DNA of 64,000 nt, taken from contig JAHRBC010000006.1 in the NCBI GenBank assembly GCA_022702545.1, positions 3,058,501 to 3,122,500 of the forward strand, written 5' to 3'. Numbering within the stretch: position 1 is the stretch's first letter; each line of letters opens with the position of its first letter. Under the pieces are notes generated by a model that was not told the DNA's origin, searched no databases, and saw only the letters and a list, made by a program, of their open reading frames with translations. The DNA comes from Phycomyces nitens (lineage: Eukaryota > Mucoromycota > Mucoromycetes > Mucorales > Phycomycetaceae). Made by a program: the position numbers and the translations under genes. Below, piece after piece: positions 33,017 to 46,220 of this stretch.

Positions 33017-34678
33017 ATGGCATCTTTGGGACGATCAACAAGAACCCTCATCAGCAAACGCTCAGACAATGGTCGTAAATCGGAACCACAAGCAACACGC
33101 CGGGAAAAACAAGCTTTTGAATCATCAAACTCTAATGAACCCACAAACGTCATTGCTAGCGATGATGAATTCCAGCCAATAATTATACCCAAACGATTAC
33201 TCTTGCGAAAGAAGATCAAGCCAAAGCAAGGATCAATCACACCAAACCACACTCAATCACCCTCAAGAACATCTTCTTTACCGCAATTGCCAGAAAGCAA
33301 GAGTCCAATATATCCAGATATCGTGCATAACGATACAGTGCAAATGGACAACGATTCACACGACTACCATTCTGATAAAAGTGATCAGTTTATGGAATCT
33401 ATTATACAGCAGAATGGGTTCTTTGGTAACGATTATGAGGATCCAGAACCATTTACACAAAGACCAGAGCATTATCAGTCGCCCATATTCGATAATTACT
33501 CTGACCTTGGGTCAATAGGCTCTGAACCCCATCAGCCACTGGTTGATAATGCTTGGTCAAGTCATGATATAACCACGGCACAAGAACCCGCATATTCGCA
33601 GGCATTTGATGAGTTTTCAGATGACGAGACATTTCCACCCTTGAAAGAAAGCAGGATTCCAAAATTAGATAATGAACTTTCAGAGGATGAAACTATCGAT
33701 CTGACCATTAAGCAAGAAGTGCTTAGTACTCAAGAGACATCTATAGAGATTGAGAATGTTACAGAATGGCTCAAGATGGGATCCGTCACAGGCAATTCAC
33801 CTCGGCTAGGTTTCACGGATGATGAATCAAACTACTCAATCAGATCGTGGGCAGAGGAAAATAATGAATCGGCTAGAGACCCAGGCGATACTGGTTCCTT
33901 TGAATTGCAAGATAATGAGTATGATGAAGAGGGTTATAGATTGAAAGACAAGGATACCGAGTGTCCCATTTGCTTTTTGGTTTTTCCTGGGGATCTAATT
34001 CAGGAGCATGCGGCTGAATGCAGAGGCAGTTCAGACCCTACTAGATCTCTTGTTAATCAGGAGCCTTGTCCACTGTGTGGTGTTCTGGTCGATAAAGACA
34101 AACTCCAAGATCATGTGGAAGCTGAACTTTCTAATGAGACAATGTCTGTGCAGGGCCATGACCATGACCATGACACACACGCTTTTATTGGTGATGAACT
34201 GGTTGGCATTCAAGACTATTCTCCTCAAGAGCCATTGTCTCCACTGTTGGGATTTACCAATCTATTAAAGTATCGTTCAACAAGACCAGACTGTGCAAAG
34301 TACTTTGATCAATTTGAACCCAGGCCCAAAGGGTCGATATCCTCGGCAGCTTTGATTGAACCAAGCCAAGAATACAATGAAATCTTGCAAGGCACTAGCA
34401 GAGATAATTCCATGAGAATGAATCCAATCGCAAGGTTTGCCCGACCTATGGCTGTCAACCAAGGACGCCAAGGGTCTCTCTCGCCATTATTGGGATTTAC
34501 GAATCTATTGGACAATCGCTTTAGTCATCCCGATTGTGCCAAATACTTTGAACAATTTGATATTCCTGTCGCTCGTTCCCGCAGTAGCTCAACCACACCA
34601 ACAAGAGGCCAGCGGGCACCAAGAGGACGACCAAAGAAACAGGGACGCCAACGTCGTGGATCCAGAAAAAGAGAATAA
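33017..34678 (+). CDS. Putative UBZ zinc-finger, SIM and AT-hook protein (553 aa)
   Basis: A single exon encodes an acidic, mostly disordered protein. At about 315-340 it has CPICFLVFPGDLIQEHAAEC, a CCHC arrangement like UBZ4 (Rad18-type) ubiquitin-binding fingers, and at about 350-372 a second, CPLCGVLVDKDKLQDH, lacking the last Cys. ETIDLTIKQE fits a SUMO-interaction motif. The segment SPLLGFTNLL ending PDCAKYF occurs twice (about 400-430 and 492-522). The C-terminus is basic with an AT-hook-like RAPRGRPKKQGRQ. This set of parts suggests a ubiquitin/SUMO-reading scaffold on chromatin or in DNA repair, but no known protein was recognised. All motif calls are by eye. Confidence 0.7.
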   Translation: MASLGRSTRTLISKRSDNGRKSEPQATRREKQAFESSNSNEPTNVIASDDEFQPIIIPKRLLLRKKIKPKQGSITPNHTQSPSRTSSLPQLPESKSPIYPDIVHNDTVQMDNDSHDYHSDKSDQFMESIIQQNGFFGNDYEDPEPFTQRPEHYQSPIFDNYSDLGSIGSEPHQPLVDNAWSSHDITTAQEPAYSQAFDEFSDDETFPPLKESRIPKLDNELSEDETIDLTIKQEVLSTQETSIEIENVTEWLKMGSVTGNSPRLGFTDDESNYSIRSWAEENNESARDPGDTGSFELQDNEYDEEGYRLKDKDTECPICFLVFPGDLIQEHAAECRGSSDPTRSLVNQEPCPLCGVLVDKDKLQDHVEAELSNETMSVQGHDHDHDTHAFIGDELVGIQDYSPQEPLSPLLGFTNLLKYRSTRPDCAKYFDQFEPRPKGSISSAALIEPSQEYNEILQGTSRDNSMRMNPIARFARPMAVNQGRQGSLSPLLGFTNLLDNRFSHPDCAKYFEQFDIPVARSRSSSTTPTRGQRAPRGRPKKQGRQRRGSRKRE

Positions 34679-35434
34679 TAATATCAAGAATAATAAAATT
34701 AAAGAATGAAATGGGGAATATGTTACTGTTCAAACTCGATTGGCGGGATACATTTGTAAAAAAAACATTGGGATTTTATTTTTTGAAAATGAATCCATAT
34801 TTAGATAATGATTATAATTGTTGTAATTCTCATTAATATATTTAACAAGCAACTTTTGTATATAAATATATATACACAAATATATATATGGTACATGTAT
34901 GGGCGTGTATATTAATTGTAATCATTGTAGAAATATGCCAAGAATGGAGGTATGAGTATAAAAGGCCAGATATTGAATGTAATACATGTTTTATTTCTAC
35001 TTTCTGGCAATTGCTGGTTTGTTTGTTTTTTTTTGGATTTACTGCCAAATGCTACTTTTTGACCCAAAACATAATCACTCATCATTATCTAGACTGCTGG
35101 TCACCCAAAAAGAAAAAGGAGGGAGATTGCCAGTATATAAAGACATATGAGCAGCGTCTCTAATGCCTATGAGCAAGATAAAGAAAGAAAACAAGAAGTT
35201 TTCGTATAAAAATAAATAAAAGAAAATAAATCTCGTAGAACCAACTGTGTATTTAATAAGAATGGAAAGAACGAAAAAACCTGCTACTACTAAATTGTCT
35301 TTTTTAATTATTTATTTGGAAATTAGCAAGACTGGGTACATTTGGACGGTCTCAATTTAGGATAATTTGACCCTAGGTACACATCAATTATATAAATTCA
35401 TATACATTATTTATTTGTTTACTTGGCCTCATGA
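34679..35434. other. Intergenic, no feature seen
   Basis: AT-rich 3' flank of the UBZ gene with a TATATA segment at about 34857-34895. The 91-codon plus frame at 34888-35163 has no homology that I recognise and poor composition. Confidence 0.5.
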
Positions 35435-35608
35435 CTACATAAACCAGTTGTCTTGGTAACCAGGTACGCTATTACCAAGGTAACGGATCAATACTTGTTG
35501 CAAAGAGCATTTCTTGACGATGCCTGGTCCTCGTGCAATATAGACATTCGGGGCGGAGTCAATAGTTAATAAAGCATCTTTCCCTGATTGTGGTCGTGCC
35601 AATGGGTT
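35435..35608 (-). other. Orphan exon-like coding segment (57 codons)
   Basis: On the minus strand, after a good acceptor (CGTACAG at 35609-35615), an open frame encodes NPLARPQSGKDALLTI, then PNVYIARGPGIVKKCS, and ends GYQDNWFM with TAG at 35435-35437. The composition is protein-like and the frame ends naturally, so this is probably a last exon. No upstream exon with a start codon was found before the KNH-like gene at 35831, so the gene is either unusual or broken. Not recognised. Confidence 0.35.
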
Positions 35609-35830
35609 CTGTACGACAAGTATAAAAATAGATGATAAAAAAGCACTGAAAAAAATAAAAATAAGAAGCGTTTATTTTCTACGCACCCAAAAAATATATG
35701 TTGATTCCCCGCCCTAACCTTCCTTCCTTTCTTAATTTTTATTTTATTTTACTACTCTGCTCTCCTTTTCTATACATATTTTTTCTTCTTCTTCTTCTTC
35801 TTATTTTTATCTCACCATTCCCTACTTCTG

Positions 35831-38702
35831 ATGAGGTTCTCTAGCCTAGCTCGTCTGTCTACTTCAGCAGCACTCCTTCTACAACTAGGCACCTTTGTCC
35901 AAGCCAGTCCTTTCTTTCAATCCAACCATGCAAACGATGCTCTTGATGCTGATCCCTGTGCAGGTAAACCGAAATTCCTCATTAATTTTATACCATTCCT
36001 AATATTATTTTATAGGATTCCGAATCACCTTTCCAACATCAGCAGGTAAACAACACAACGAATACGCGCAGAAAACACACACATATACAATTCGATGCTG
36101 AACATGTTCCGAAAAATAATCAATCGACTGACTTCTATTTTTATCTTTTTTTTTTTTGAAATAATAATTAATAGATCTCGTCTTTGAAGACAGCTCAAAG
36201 CACGTTGTTGCCTGGCAAGCACCCGAGACTCTTGCCAATATCGACATCTCTCTTGTAACAGACGAATCAAACGAATTGGTACAGACAATTGGTGGCTATG
36301 GTAAAGTACAACAAATAAAATTATTGAATGAATGGGATATCCCTTTATTTCCCTACGTCCCCTTCTCTGCGCTCCCTCATTTGTCTGTCCTCCCCCTGAA
36401 ATTAGAATAGTCCATTTCTAGGCAATTACACTAATTAATGTCTTTTATACTCCATGTACTCTAGGTGCAGAACGTGGTGCGTCTGACGAGGTGCCTTTGA
36501 ATCTTGGCGATCATCCTACCGGTAAAAATAAAATAGAAATTAAGCATCAAATATACATGTATTTCGATTGATGTATTAATATTGAGAAACTGACATTTCT
36601 ATTATTATTTAAAAAAAAAAGGCAAGTACCACTACAAGCTTGTCGGCAGTACCGAGACTACCACTTGCGAGCTCTCTTCTACTCCGTTTACAATCAACAA
36701 GCGCGAAGTACCTGCTGCCGATGAGTCGCACGAGAATGATGCTGCAGATGACAAGAACTGGTCAGAAATGCTTGACAAGGTCGATGAGTACATTGATAAC
36801 GATGGTTCTGACAGCTCATCCGAGAAAGTAAATACAATTGTTTTTTAAAAAAAGCTAAATCAAAATTGATCTTGTCTACTAACCAATTTTTTGTGGGTTT
36901 TTTCTTCTTCTTCTTCTCTTAAATAGCACACCAACGCTGGTAGCAACCCTTACTTTACCAACGAGGATCATCGCAATAGCCACCTTGACAGCGATATCGA
37001 TAGTCTCGAGGCTAACAAGCACACCAACAGCCCATTCTTCACCAACGCTGACCAGCGTACTCACAAGGATGAGGCTCACTGGAATGCCGAAGGAGGCAAC
37101 TACTTTACCAACGAAGACAGCCGTACTACTGTCCATGATGATTCTCAGGCCAGCTGGGAAGAGCCTAGTGAGGTTCACAGCGACGAAGGCCACTGGAACA
37201 CCGAGGAGATCGATGTCGAGTCTGTTGCTCACCAGGACGCCAGCAACTGGGAATCCCCCGATGATGCCGTTCCTGATCACAGCGACCAGGGCCACTGGAA
37301 CTCTGAAGTGATTGAAGATGTCAATGCTCCCTCTACCGAATACGATGTTTCCGACGAATCCCACACCAACGGGGGCCACTGGAACGGAGATGGTCAGGAC
37401 TTGACTGAATCCCACTGGGATTCTGAAGAGATTGATGTTGAGCCCGAGTTTGTCGAGGCCCATCAAGATGCTGTAGAGGGTGAATGGCACTCTGATGATT
37501 CTGCCATCCCTGACCACTCTGATGAGGGCCACTGGAACTCTGAAGAGATTGACGCCGAGATTCACAATTTTACTCCTCATGAAGATGGAGGCTGGTCTGA
37601 GGATGCCGACTCTTCCGACTATGACCACAGCGACGAGCAGGGCCACTGGAACACCGAGGAGATCGATGTCGAGTCTATTGCCCACCAGGACGCCAGCAAC
37701 TGGGAGTCTCTTGATGATGTAGTTCCTGACCATAGCGACCAGGGCCACTGGAACTCTGAGGTTATCGACGATGTCAATGCTCCCTCTACCGAATACGATG
37801 TCTCTGACGAATCCCACACCAACGGGGGCCACTGGAACGGAGATGGTCAGGACTTGACTGAATCCCACTGGGATTCTGAAGAGATTGATGTTGAGCCCGA
37901 GTTTGTCGAGGCCCATCAAGACGCTGTAGAGGGTGAATGGCACTCTGATGACTCTGCCATCCCTGACCACTCTGACGAAGGCCACTGGAACTCTGAAGAG
38001 ATTGACGCCGAGATTCATAACTTTACTCCTCATGAAGATGGAGGCTGGTCTGAGGATGCCGACTCTTCCGACTATGACCACAGCGACGAGCAGGGCCACT
38101 GGAACACCGAGGAGATCGATGTCGAGTCTATTGCCCACCAGGACGCCAGCAACTGGGAGTCTCTTGATGATGTAGTTCCTGATCATAGCGATCAAGGCCA
38201 CTGGAACTCTGATGTTATCGACGATGTCAATGCTTCTAACGAATGGACTGATGCTGACCACACTGATGCAGCAAATGCTTGGTCTGAAGATTCTGCTCCT
38301 CACGAAGACCAAGGCCACTGGAACTCTGAAGAGATTGACGTTGAGAGTGAGCTTTCCAGTCTTCATGAAGACTTGGTTGAAGGACAATGGCAGTCAAACG
38401 ACAATATCCCAGACCACTCCAACGAAGGCACATGGCATACAGACTCTATTGATGTCGAAGATGATGGTCTGACTGGCTGGTCTGAAGAAAACAATGATGA
38501 TCAGCACTCTGATGCAACCCTTACTTCTGTTGTTGAGGAGTTGAGAAACACACATCAAAACGCTGGTTGGTCTGAAGATCACGTTGATTCCAACGAGCGC
38601 TCTGGCCGTATCGAAGAAGGCTTTGCGGATTCCAAGACCAGCAATGTCCATGCTAACAGTGTTCCTGTAATGACAGCAGAGGAACTGATTGCAAACTGGT
38701 AA
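35831..38702 (+). CDS. Secreted Kre9/KNH-like protein with His/Trp/acidic repeats
   Basis: Six exons join in frame: 35831-35963, 36016-36045, 36175-36300, 36465-36521, 36622-36827 and 36927-38702 (775 residues). A signal peptide (STSAALLLQLGTFVQAS) leads into a domain of about 120 residues with FRITFPTSA, VVAWQAPETLANIDISLV and YHYKLVGSTETTTCELSS. This is the plan of the Kre9/KNH (Ser-Thr-rich, wall-associated) family linked to beta-1,6-glucan. The remaining 590 residues are acidic repeats around GHWNSEEIDVE and DHSDQGHWN, rich in His, Trp, Asp and Glu. No GPI signal is seen, as the protein ends in ELIANW. It is probably secreted or wall-bound; metal binding through His/Asp is possible but not shown. 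Confidence 0.8.
37275..38180 (+). repeat. Tandem 453-bp duplication inside the KNH-like gene
   Basis: The units 37275-37727 and 37728-38180 are nearly identical at DNA level, each coding 151 residues and starting with DHSDQGHWNS. A third partial unit follows at 38181. Smaller 20-50 residue repeats with GHWN make up each unit, so the array grew at two scales and the last step is recent. Confidence 0.9.
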
Positions 38703-39606
38703 TCAAACAACACTCACCTTTTCCCCTTTTTTATCACCGACACAACCAAAGTATGGAATTTTTATAGACTTACAAGTTTAGTTATATATAAAAAACAACA
38801 ACAACAACAAAAATATTTATCTTCTATACTTGTACTTCTTATCATCCTTCTTTACCACCCACCTTTCATAGGCATGCAGGAAAATAACTCCCAACGAAAG
38901 AGTTTATACAATATATGCCCTGTCATAAAAAAAACCAATATTCTTTCAGCGACTTTCTATTATTTGCTTCACATTTACTCGTTCAATATATCCCATCCAA
39001 CCTCTCTACCTTTGTGATTATTTATAAAGTACATGCAAAATGTACGTAATGTATACCACATGTTGATCCTATAATTCAGCGTGTATTTAGGCTATAGAAT
39101 TGACTAGCTCTTGGAGGTACAAAAGAGCTGGTCTTGACAGAATCCAAAATGGCCTAAAGGAACACTGCCTTTTTATCCTTTAGATGAAAAAAAAAAAAAG
39201 GTCTTGTATCTTTTCTAGTTGTAGGAAATAGTGAATTGTAAATAAAGCCTTGTTTCAATTGGTAGTGTATAACACTTGCAGGATCAGCCTTTAAAATTGT
39301 CCTTTTAATATATCTGTTCCAACAACTCTTTTTAGATCTTTATTCTTTACAAGTACGCCAGGTGCATCTAGACAAAAAGACATCATATTTATTCTTCCTT
39401 TATATTTATATATTTATATATATTTTTATATATATTTATTATTATTATTATTATATATATGATGTGATGACGTATTTTTTTTTAATCCAATTTACGGTCT
39501 CTTGGCCTTTGTCTGTCTTTGAAGGGTGCGGTGATTTCTATTGCGCACCGCCTCTTTTTTTTTTGATTTTTTACATCAAACTTTTTGCTTTGATCCCATT
39601 CAATCA
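38703..39606. other. Intergenic, no feature seen
   Basis: 3' flank of the KNH-like gene and promoter of SmF. TA-rich stretch at 39400-39460. No coding frame of note. Confidence 0.5.
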
Positions 39607-40073
39607 ATGGCTGCAGTAAGTAGAAAAAACGCGTACGATTACCCGGACAGACAGATGATCTGCAAAGACAATCACCAATAATCATAATAATAAATCTAAC
39701 AAGATTGATTTCATAGTTTGTTCCTGTCAATCCCAAGCCATTCTTGAACGATCTCACCGGCAAACCTGTTCTTGTCAAGCTTAAATGGGGTGGAGAGTAC
39801 AAGGGCTACCTTATTTCAGTTGATGCCTATATGAACCTCCAGGTAAATACAAGACTCTGGTAAAGATTCATATTTTCTAATTTTTTCTTGTCTAGTTGGC
39901 CAATACCGAAGAGTTCCAGGATGGTGTGTCGGTTGGTTTGTTGGGTGAAGTGTTGATCAGGTAAAATATAATAGTCAAAACAAGGTCTGGGCATGAATGG
40001 AATCTAATTGCTGTCTAGATGCAACAATGTACTTTATATTCGAGGCGTTGAAGAAGATGCAAATATGGATTAG
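39607..40073 (+). CDS. SMX3: Small nuclear ribonucleoprotein F (SmF)
   Basis: Four exons join in frame: 39607-39615, 39717-39842, 39896-39960 and 40019-40073 (84 residues, the usual length). The Sm1 motif is [20 protein letters not shown] followed by VDAYMNLQL, and Sm2 ends with [18 protein letters not shown]. This matches SmF closely. SmF is one of seven proteins in the Sm ring on spliceosomal U1, U2, U4 and U5 snRNAs. The first exon codes only three residues (Met-Ala-Ala), so open-frame searches miss this gene. It converges with the reticulon gene, 160 bp between stops. Confidence 0.95.
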
Positions 40074-40232
40074 CAAACACATAACAAGTTGAGACTTGTA
40101 CGGATGATGGATATTATTATTTTTTGATGCCCAAACAACAAAGAGATTGGGGGGCCCAGGAAGGAAAGATATTGAAAATATAATTTATTTTTGAACAATT
40201 CGTAAAGTACAAATGTGTTGAGAAAATGGCTA

Positions 40233-41226
40233 TTATTTTGCTACAACTGTCGTGTGTCTCTTTGTGTTTTTCAAGTCTGTCTTGGTTGTCAGTGGCTCAC
40301 TGGCGATGCCGACAATATTTCTGGCCTTGTCAACCACCGAATTCACACTTTCTGTAGCAGCAGCCTGGGATTGGCTGAGGCGGTGTTTAAGCAAAATCTC
40401 ACCTTGGTTAATGCGAGCATCGACCATGTCCTTGTTGGACATGTAAAGACGAGGGAAGGAAAAGGCTGAAAGGACAAACAGGATGGCAAGGACACGGCTA
40501 GAGATATGACCGGATACTACCCAGGTAAAGTAGGAGATGGCCAACCACTATCAGAGTGTCAGTTTTGGCATTCAAACAACCTCTTCTTACCTTGAGGCTT
40601 GTGGTGCTGTCTTGGATCAATACGATTCGAGAGAGTGCATGAACGACGGTCTCGGCAATGTCCACTAAGATATTAGTATAGTGTTTCATCTGGTGTCTAT
40701 CAATCTCGATTGGTTCTTTGCAAAACACATCTCTAATAATGACAAATTGTCAGCCAATTTCAAGACCTAGTCTAGTCAAATTAACTGCTTGCCTTGTTGA
40801 ATAACCAGCACCGTCCTCCATAAGCACCCGATGAGTCTGGGTGGTAAGGGATACATAGAGCAGATTGAGTCCCACCACAACAGTCAAGATAGCAGAACTG
40901 ATCTGGAGTAGAGAGTAGGATCCAACCAGGATCAGAGTGCCAACGATCAAGACGAGGTAGGCTCCAGATCTGACAGGATTCTGCCACTGGAGAATATGCC
41001 ACACATCTCTCTCGATACGTTTTGTTACATCATTTTGATGGATTCCTAATCAAAAAGCATGTCATCAGCACCACACGTATTTGATTAATGGGGTCTATAT
41101 ACCTGTGCGTTCATAATGGGACACGGAGGCAACGGGACCTTTTGGCAGCCCATGGTTTGCCGATTGGGCCGGAAAAGCACTGTGGCTTCCTCCAGCAGAT
41201 TGGTAAGGATTAAACGATCTTTCCAT
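40233..41226 (-). CDS. RTN1: Reticulon-like ER membrane protein
   Basis: Exons 41226-41103, 41045-40793, 40732-40591 and 40547-40233 join in frame (277 residues). The reticulon homology domain starts at DVWHILQWQNPVRSGAYLVL and has a long hairpin-type hydrophobic segment (LIVGTLILVGSYSLLQISSA continuing into ILTVVVGLNLLY). A loop of about 75 residues and a second one (WLAISYFTWVVSGHISSRVL) follow. Such proteins bend tubular ER membranes. Intron 2 has a GC donor (AG then GCAAGC) with a TTAG acceptor; no GT donor keeps the frame. An upstream in-frame ATG at 41328 exists, but 41226 gives the normal short N-terminus. Confidence 0.85.
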
Positions 41227-41605
41227 TTCTTGTTTTATTAAAGAAAGAGGATATGAAGAACAGCCAACAATGGGAAAATGCAACATATAAATGCCTTTCA
41301 AATATATATACATATCGTCATAATTCATGATATCAATGCAAAATCCTTGCTCAAGAGTCTATTCTCCGCAACACCAGAAAAGCAGTCCGCTATGACGACC
41401 CTGATATTTTTTTCACTGTACGCATTTTCATATAGTATTGGTCTCGGCTATAATTTTTTGTTTTTTTTTTTTGGTTGATATACATCTTTTTCCCCCATTC
41501 TATAGCTAGTATATATATACATACATATATACATTTATATATACATACGTGTGTACATATACATTAATCGATATATATATAAAAAAAGAACGATAACACA
41601 AAACC
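41227..41605. promoter_or_regulatory. Divergent region between reticulon and RVB1
   Basis: The start codons lie 379 bp apart in opposite directions. A TATA-rich stretch (41500-41580) is near the RVB1 start. Shared promoter inferred from position. Confidence 0.4.
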
Positions 41606-43430
<1,825 letters not shown>

Positions 43431-43666
43431 GTTTTTGGCATTCTGAGCCCAACTTTGTGATTTTAATTTTTTTTTCTGAAATGACCATTTCAACCTAGTG
43501 ATTTCCCCTCTTTATATTTACTGATAATACAATTAATATTATCATGAGCGTAGTCAGCAATTCATTATAAACAATATCCATGATAATATAATCTCTGGTA
43601 CTTGAAGAGATGCTTGGAGTATTAACATTGGCAAAGCATATTTAATAAAGGGATCAAGAGAGACAG

Positions 43667-43670
<4 letters not shown>

Positions 43671-43698
<28 letters not shown>
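43671..43698. repeat. GT microsatellite
   Basis: About 13 uninterrupted TG units in the spacer after RVB1. Confidence 0.95.
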
Positions 43699-44069
43699 GA
43701 CAAGGGAATTTGTGAATTGGCTATTAAAAAAAAATAGTCAACATACCTAGATCAACTGTTGATAGCATTGGGACACTCTTTTTTTTTTCAACAGCAACAC
43801 TCATACTGCTAACATCTACATTAGCAATTCATAGCAGCTATTAAACATCCTTTGGATTTCAAAGCTAGCTTCAGGCACATGTAGATTTTTATACTGCACC
43901 AAGAGTAATTATAATTATGATAATAATAATAATAATAATGTGTTTGGGGTAAACCAAGGTGAATACAATAAAATTCAACAAAACATGCTGGAGAAATATA
44001 GAAAGGCGTATTGAGCTTTGTTGATATACAAATGGGTTAATAACGTTGGTCCCTGTTTTGTCCAGATGC

Positions 44070-44119
44070 CAAGAGGTAACAAGATTGTTAGTATAGCAAG
44101 TTACAAACTTGTTACCTCC
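44070..44119. repeat. Inverted repeat forming a 12-13 bp hairpin
   Basis: AAGAGGTAACAAG (left arm) and CTTGTTACCTCCT (right arm) pair at 12 of 13 positions with a loop of about 24 bases. It could be the tip of a small palindromic element or a structured RNA; no T-run follows, so it is not a simple terminator. Confidence 0.6.
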
Positions 44120-46148
44120 TAGATCGCTTATCTAGGTATTGCTTCTGCCGGATTCTCAGAGTAGTTACTTGGATATCAAAAGCCCAGCATTAATTTGCGT
44201 TCTGGGCTTGGCAGTAAAGATGTTCTTTTTCCTTCTAAAAAAAAGGGGACCTTTTTTTAGCACTGCTGCAATTCACCGCGCTTTTCCCAAAGGGCTGGAT
44301 TGTTGGCTCTGCTCCCTATATTCACCAGATTTGGGGGGGATTCGTTGAAACTTTTAGATTCGCCAGAGCAAGACATATTTTCGGAATTACAGCATGGGGG
44401 TAAAAGTAACAGCAATTGAATAATTGAGCTTCACACAAAGCCCATAAAGTGTAGCAACTGTCTTGATAAAAAATCATCTACTATCCTGTTTAATGTCGTG
44501 GGACTGATGACTATATATATATATATATATTTCTGGGAATAATCAGAGGCAAATGAGGTACTGATACAACTCTGTTTGTCTTTTGCCCCATCATCATTGC
44601 CTGGCTGTGCAAGGTCTCAACTTTTCAATGTTTTTTTCTTTAGGACCTCTGTATAGATATAGTATGCTGCAAATCGGCTTTAAGGACGAGCCATATTTTT
44701 AATGCATTGACAAAGTTAGTCACTGATGGTGCAAGTAATTGTGACATGGGCACACAATATATTTCGTTTTACGATGGCGGGTGTGAGGGACCTTGGTGAC
44801 ATGAGTATGTATAAGAGTCTATTAGATGCAAAGAGATGCAACAAAATTATTGGTTTCCATTCATGCCAACATTTATATAATATTTAATTGCTTTTGTCCT
44901 GTAAACACATAGAAAGAGATATAAGATGTAAAGGGACAATTGAAACCAAAGAATTCACTAGACCACCTTGACATTCCCCTAAAACAGAAACATTGTGCCC
45001 ATAAGATGTCTGATTTTTTATAATCGTACGATCAGATCCATTTTCTACAAACCCAAGAACAAAATTTTGTTTTTTGAAGAATATCAAGCACTTTCTTACT
45101 CTGACCATTTATAGAGTGTTTAAATTCAATAATGACATGACAAAAACAATATTTATTTATTTATTTATATTTATATTTATAGATTTCGGTTCCTATACCA
45201 TTGTAACTCGAGATTTATTATTGATTCAATGTTCACAAGAGCTTTAAATATTGAGCTGTGGATGAATATTTATGTACTCGAATGGTACTCGAATTTCAAA
45301 ATGTTATAACCCACAATAATCATGTAATGAACCTTTTCTTTTTTGCTTGTATTCTCAATTCAAAAATATGCTAAATTACAAATCATATGGCACTCATTTC
45401 TGATCTATAGAGTAGAAATACGATCAATTGGAAATTAAGACATCTTTTTTTTTGTCTTGAAAAAACAGCATGGTATATGCCTAGATTAGTATCTGACCAA
45501 GCGGCTCCAACAAATGATTTCTTTTTGTGGCTGTATATGTGGTCAAGGGTATTAAACTGAGCCAGACATCCTAGAACTTCATCTTGTCCGACTGCACAAA
45601 AAAAAAGAAAAAGAAAGACAGCCAATGTCAAGGGATGGTACACAACATTGGCCGAGTGCAATTACAAGCACATTTTCTGTAATTCTCGATGTTTGCTAGT
45701 AAATATCGATTGCCTTTTTCTTTCTTTCTTTTAAATGACCCTAATATTTGCCAATTAATGGCATAATTATTGCACATGAAAATGTGATTTCAGAAATATT
45801 GGTTAATAAAGAATATATAAAAATACAAATAAATTGTATTTCATTAACAGGCTTTTGTTCCGATTGTTCTGAGTATCTTGATTGTGTCCAATTCTATTTG
45901 ACTTTCTGTCATTGCTTAAACACTGATCGTTGTGGCACCATGTTTTTCACAAGTTGATTGACTATAAATGCGATTATAAACTTTATATATTTTGAGCAGC
46001 TTTTTTTTGAGTCTAAAACATTATATGTATGTATTATTATAATAGTATTACGAGTAGGGAATGAATTTAGTGTCTGTTGGAAACAATTTGGATACTATGG
46101 AAACATAACATGAAGGATAATAAGGAGAGAATGAAAGATATTTTTTTT

Positions 46149-46211
46149 GTGGTGGTGGTGGTGGTGGTGGTGGTGGTGGTGGTGGTGGTGTTGGTAGTAG
46201 TAGTAGTAGTG
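46149..46211. repeat. GGT/AGT trinucleotide repeat in the 3' flank of the Boi-type gene
   Basis: Fourteen or so GGT units followed by several AGT units on the plus strand, beginning about 10 bases past the stop codon of the minus-strand gene. In the transcript this would be a CCA/ACT repeat in the 3' UTR. Confidence 0.9.
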
Positions 46212-46220
46212 GAAAATGGC

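Larger units (their letters stand above)
43431..46148. other. About 2.7 kb without a convincing gene
   Basis: AT-rich DNA with a GT microsatellite at 43671-43698, a TAA repeat at about 43918-43939, a TA repeat at 44513-44531 and a TTTA repeat near 45150-45180. The open frames at 44139, 44884, 45383 and 45748 (69-92 codons) resemble no family that I recognise and may be old transposon pieces. A hairpin lies at 44070-44119. Confidence 0.5.

Noticed and set aside
36879..38387. A 502-codon antisense open frame over the KNH-like gene
   Set aside because: It is long only because the GHWN-type repeats and codon bias of the sense gene avoid stops on the other strand; no start context, introns or homology, and the sense gene has a signal peptide and clean splicing.
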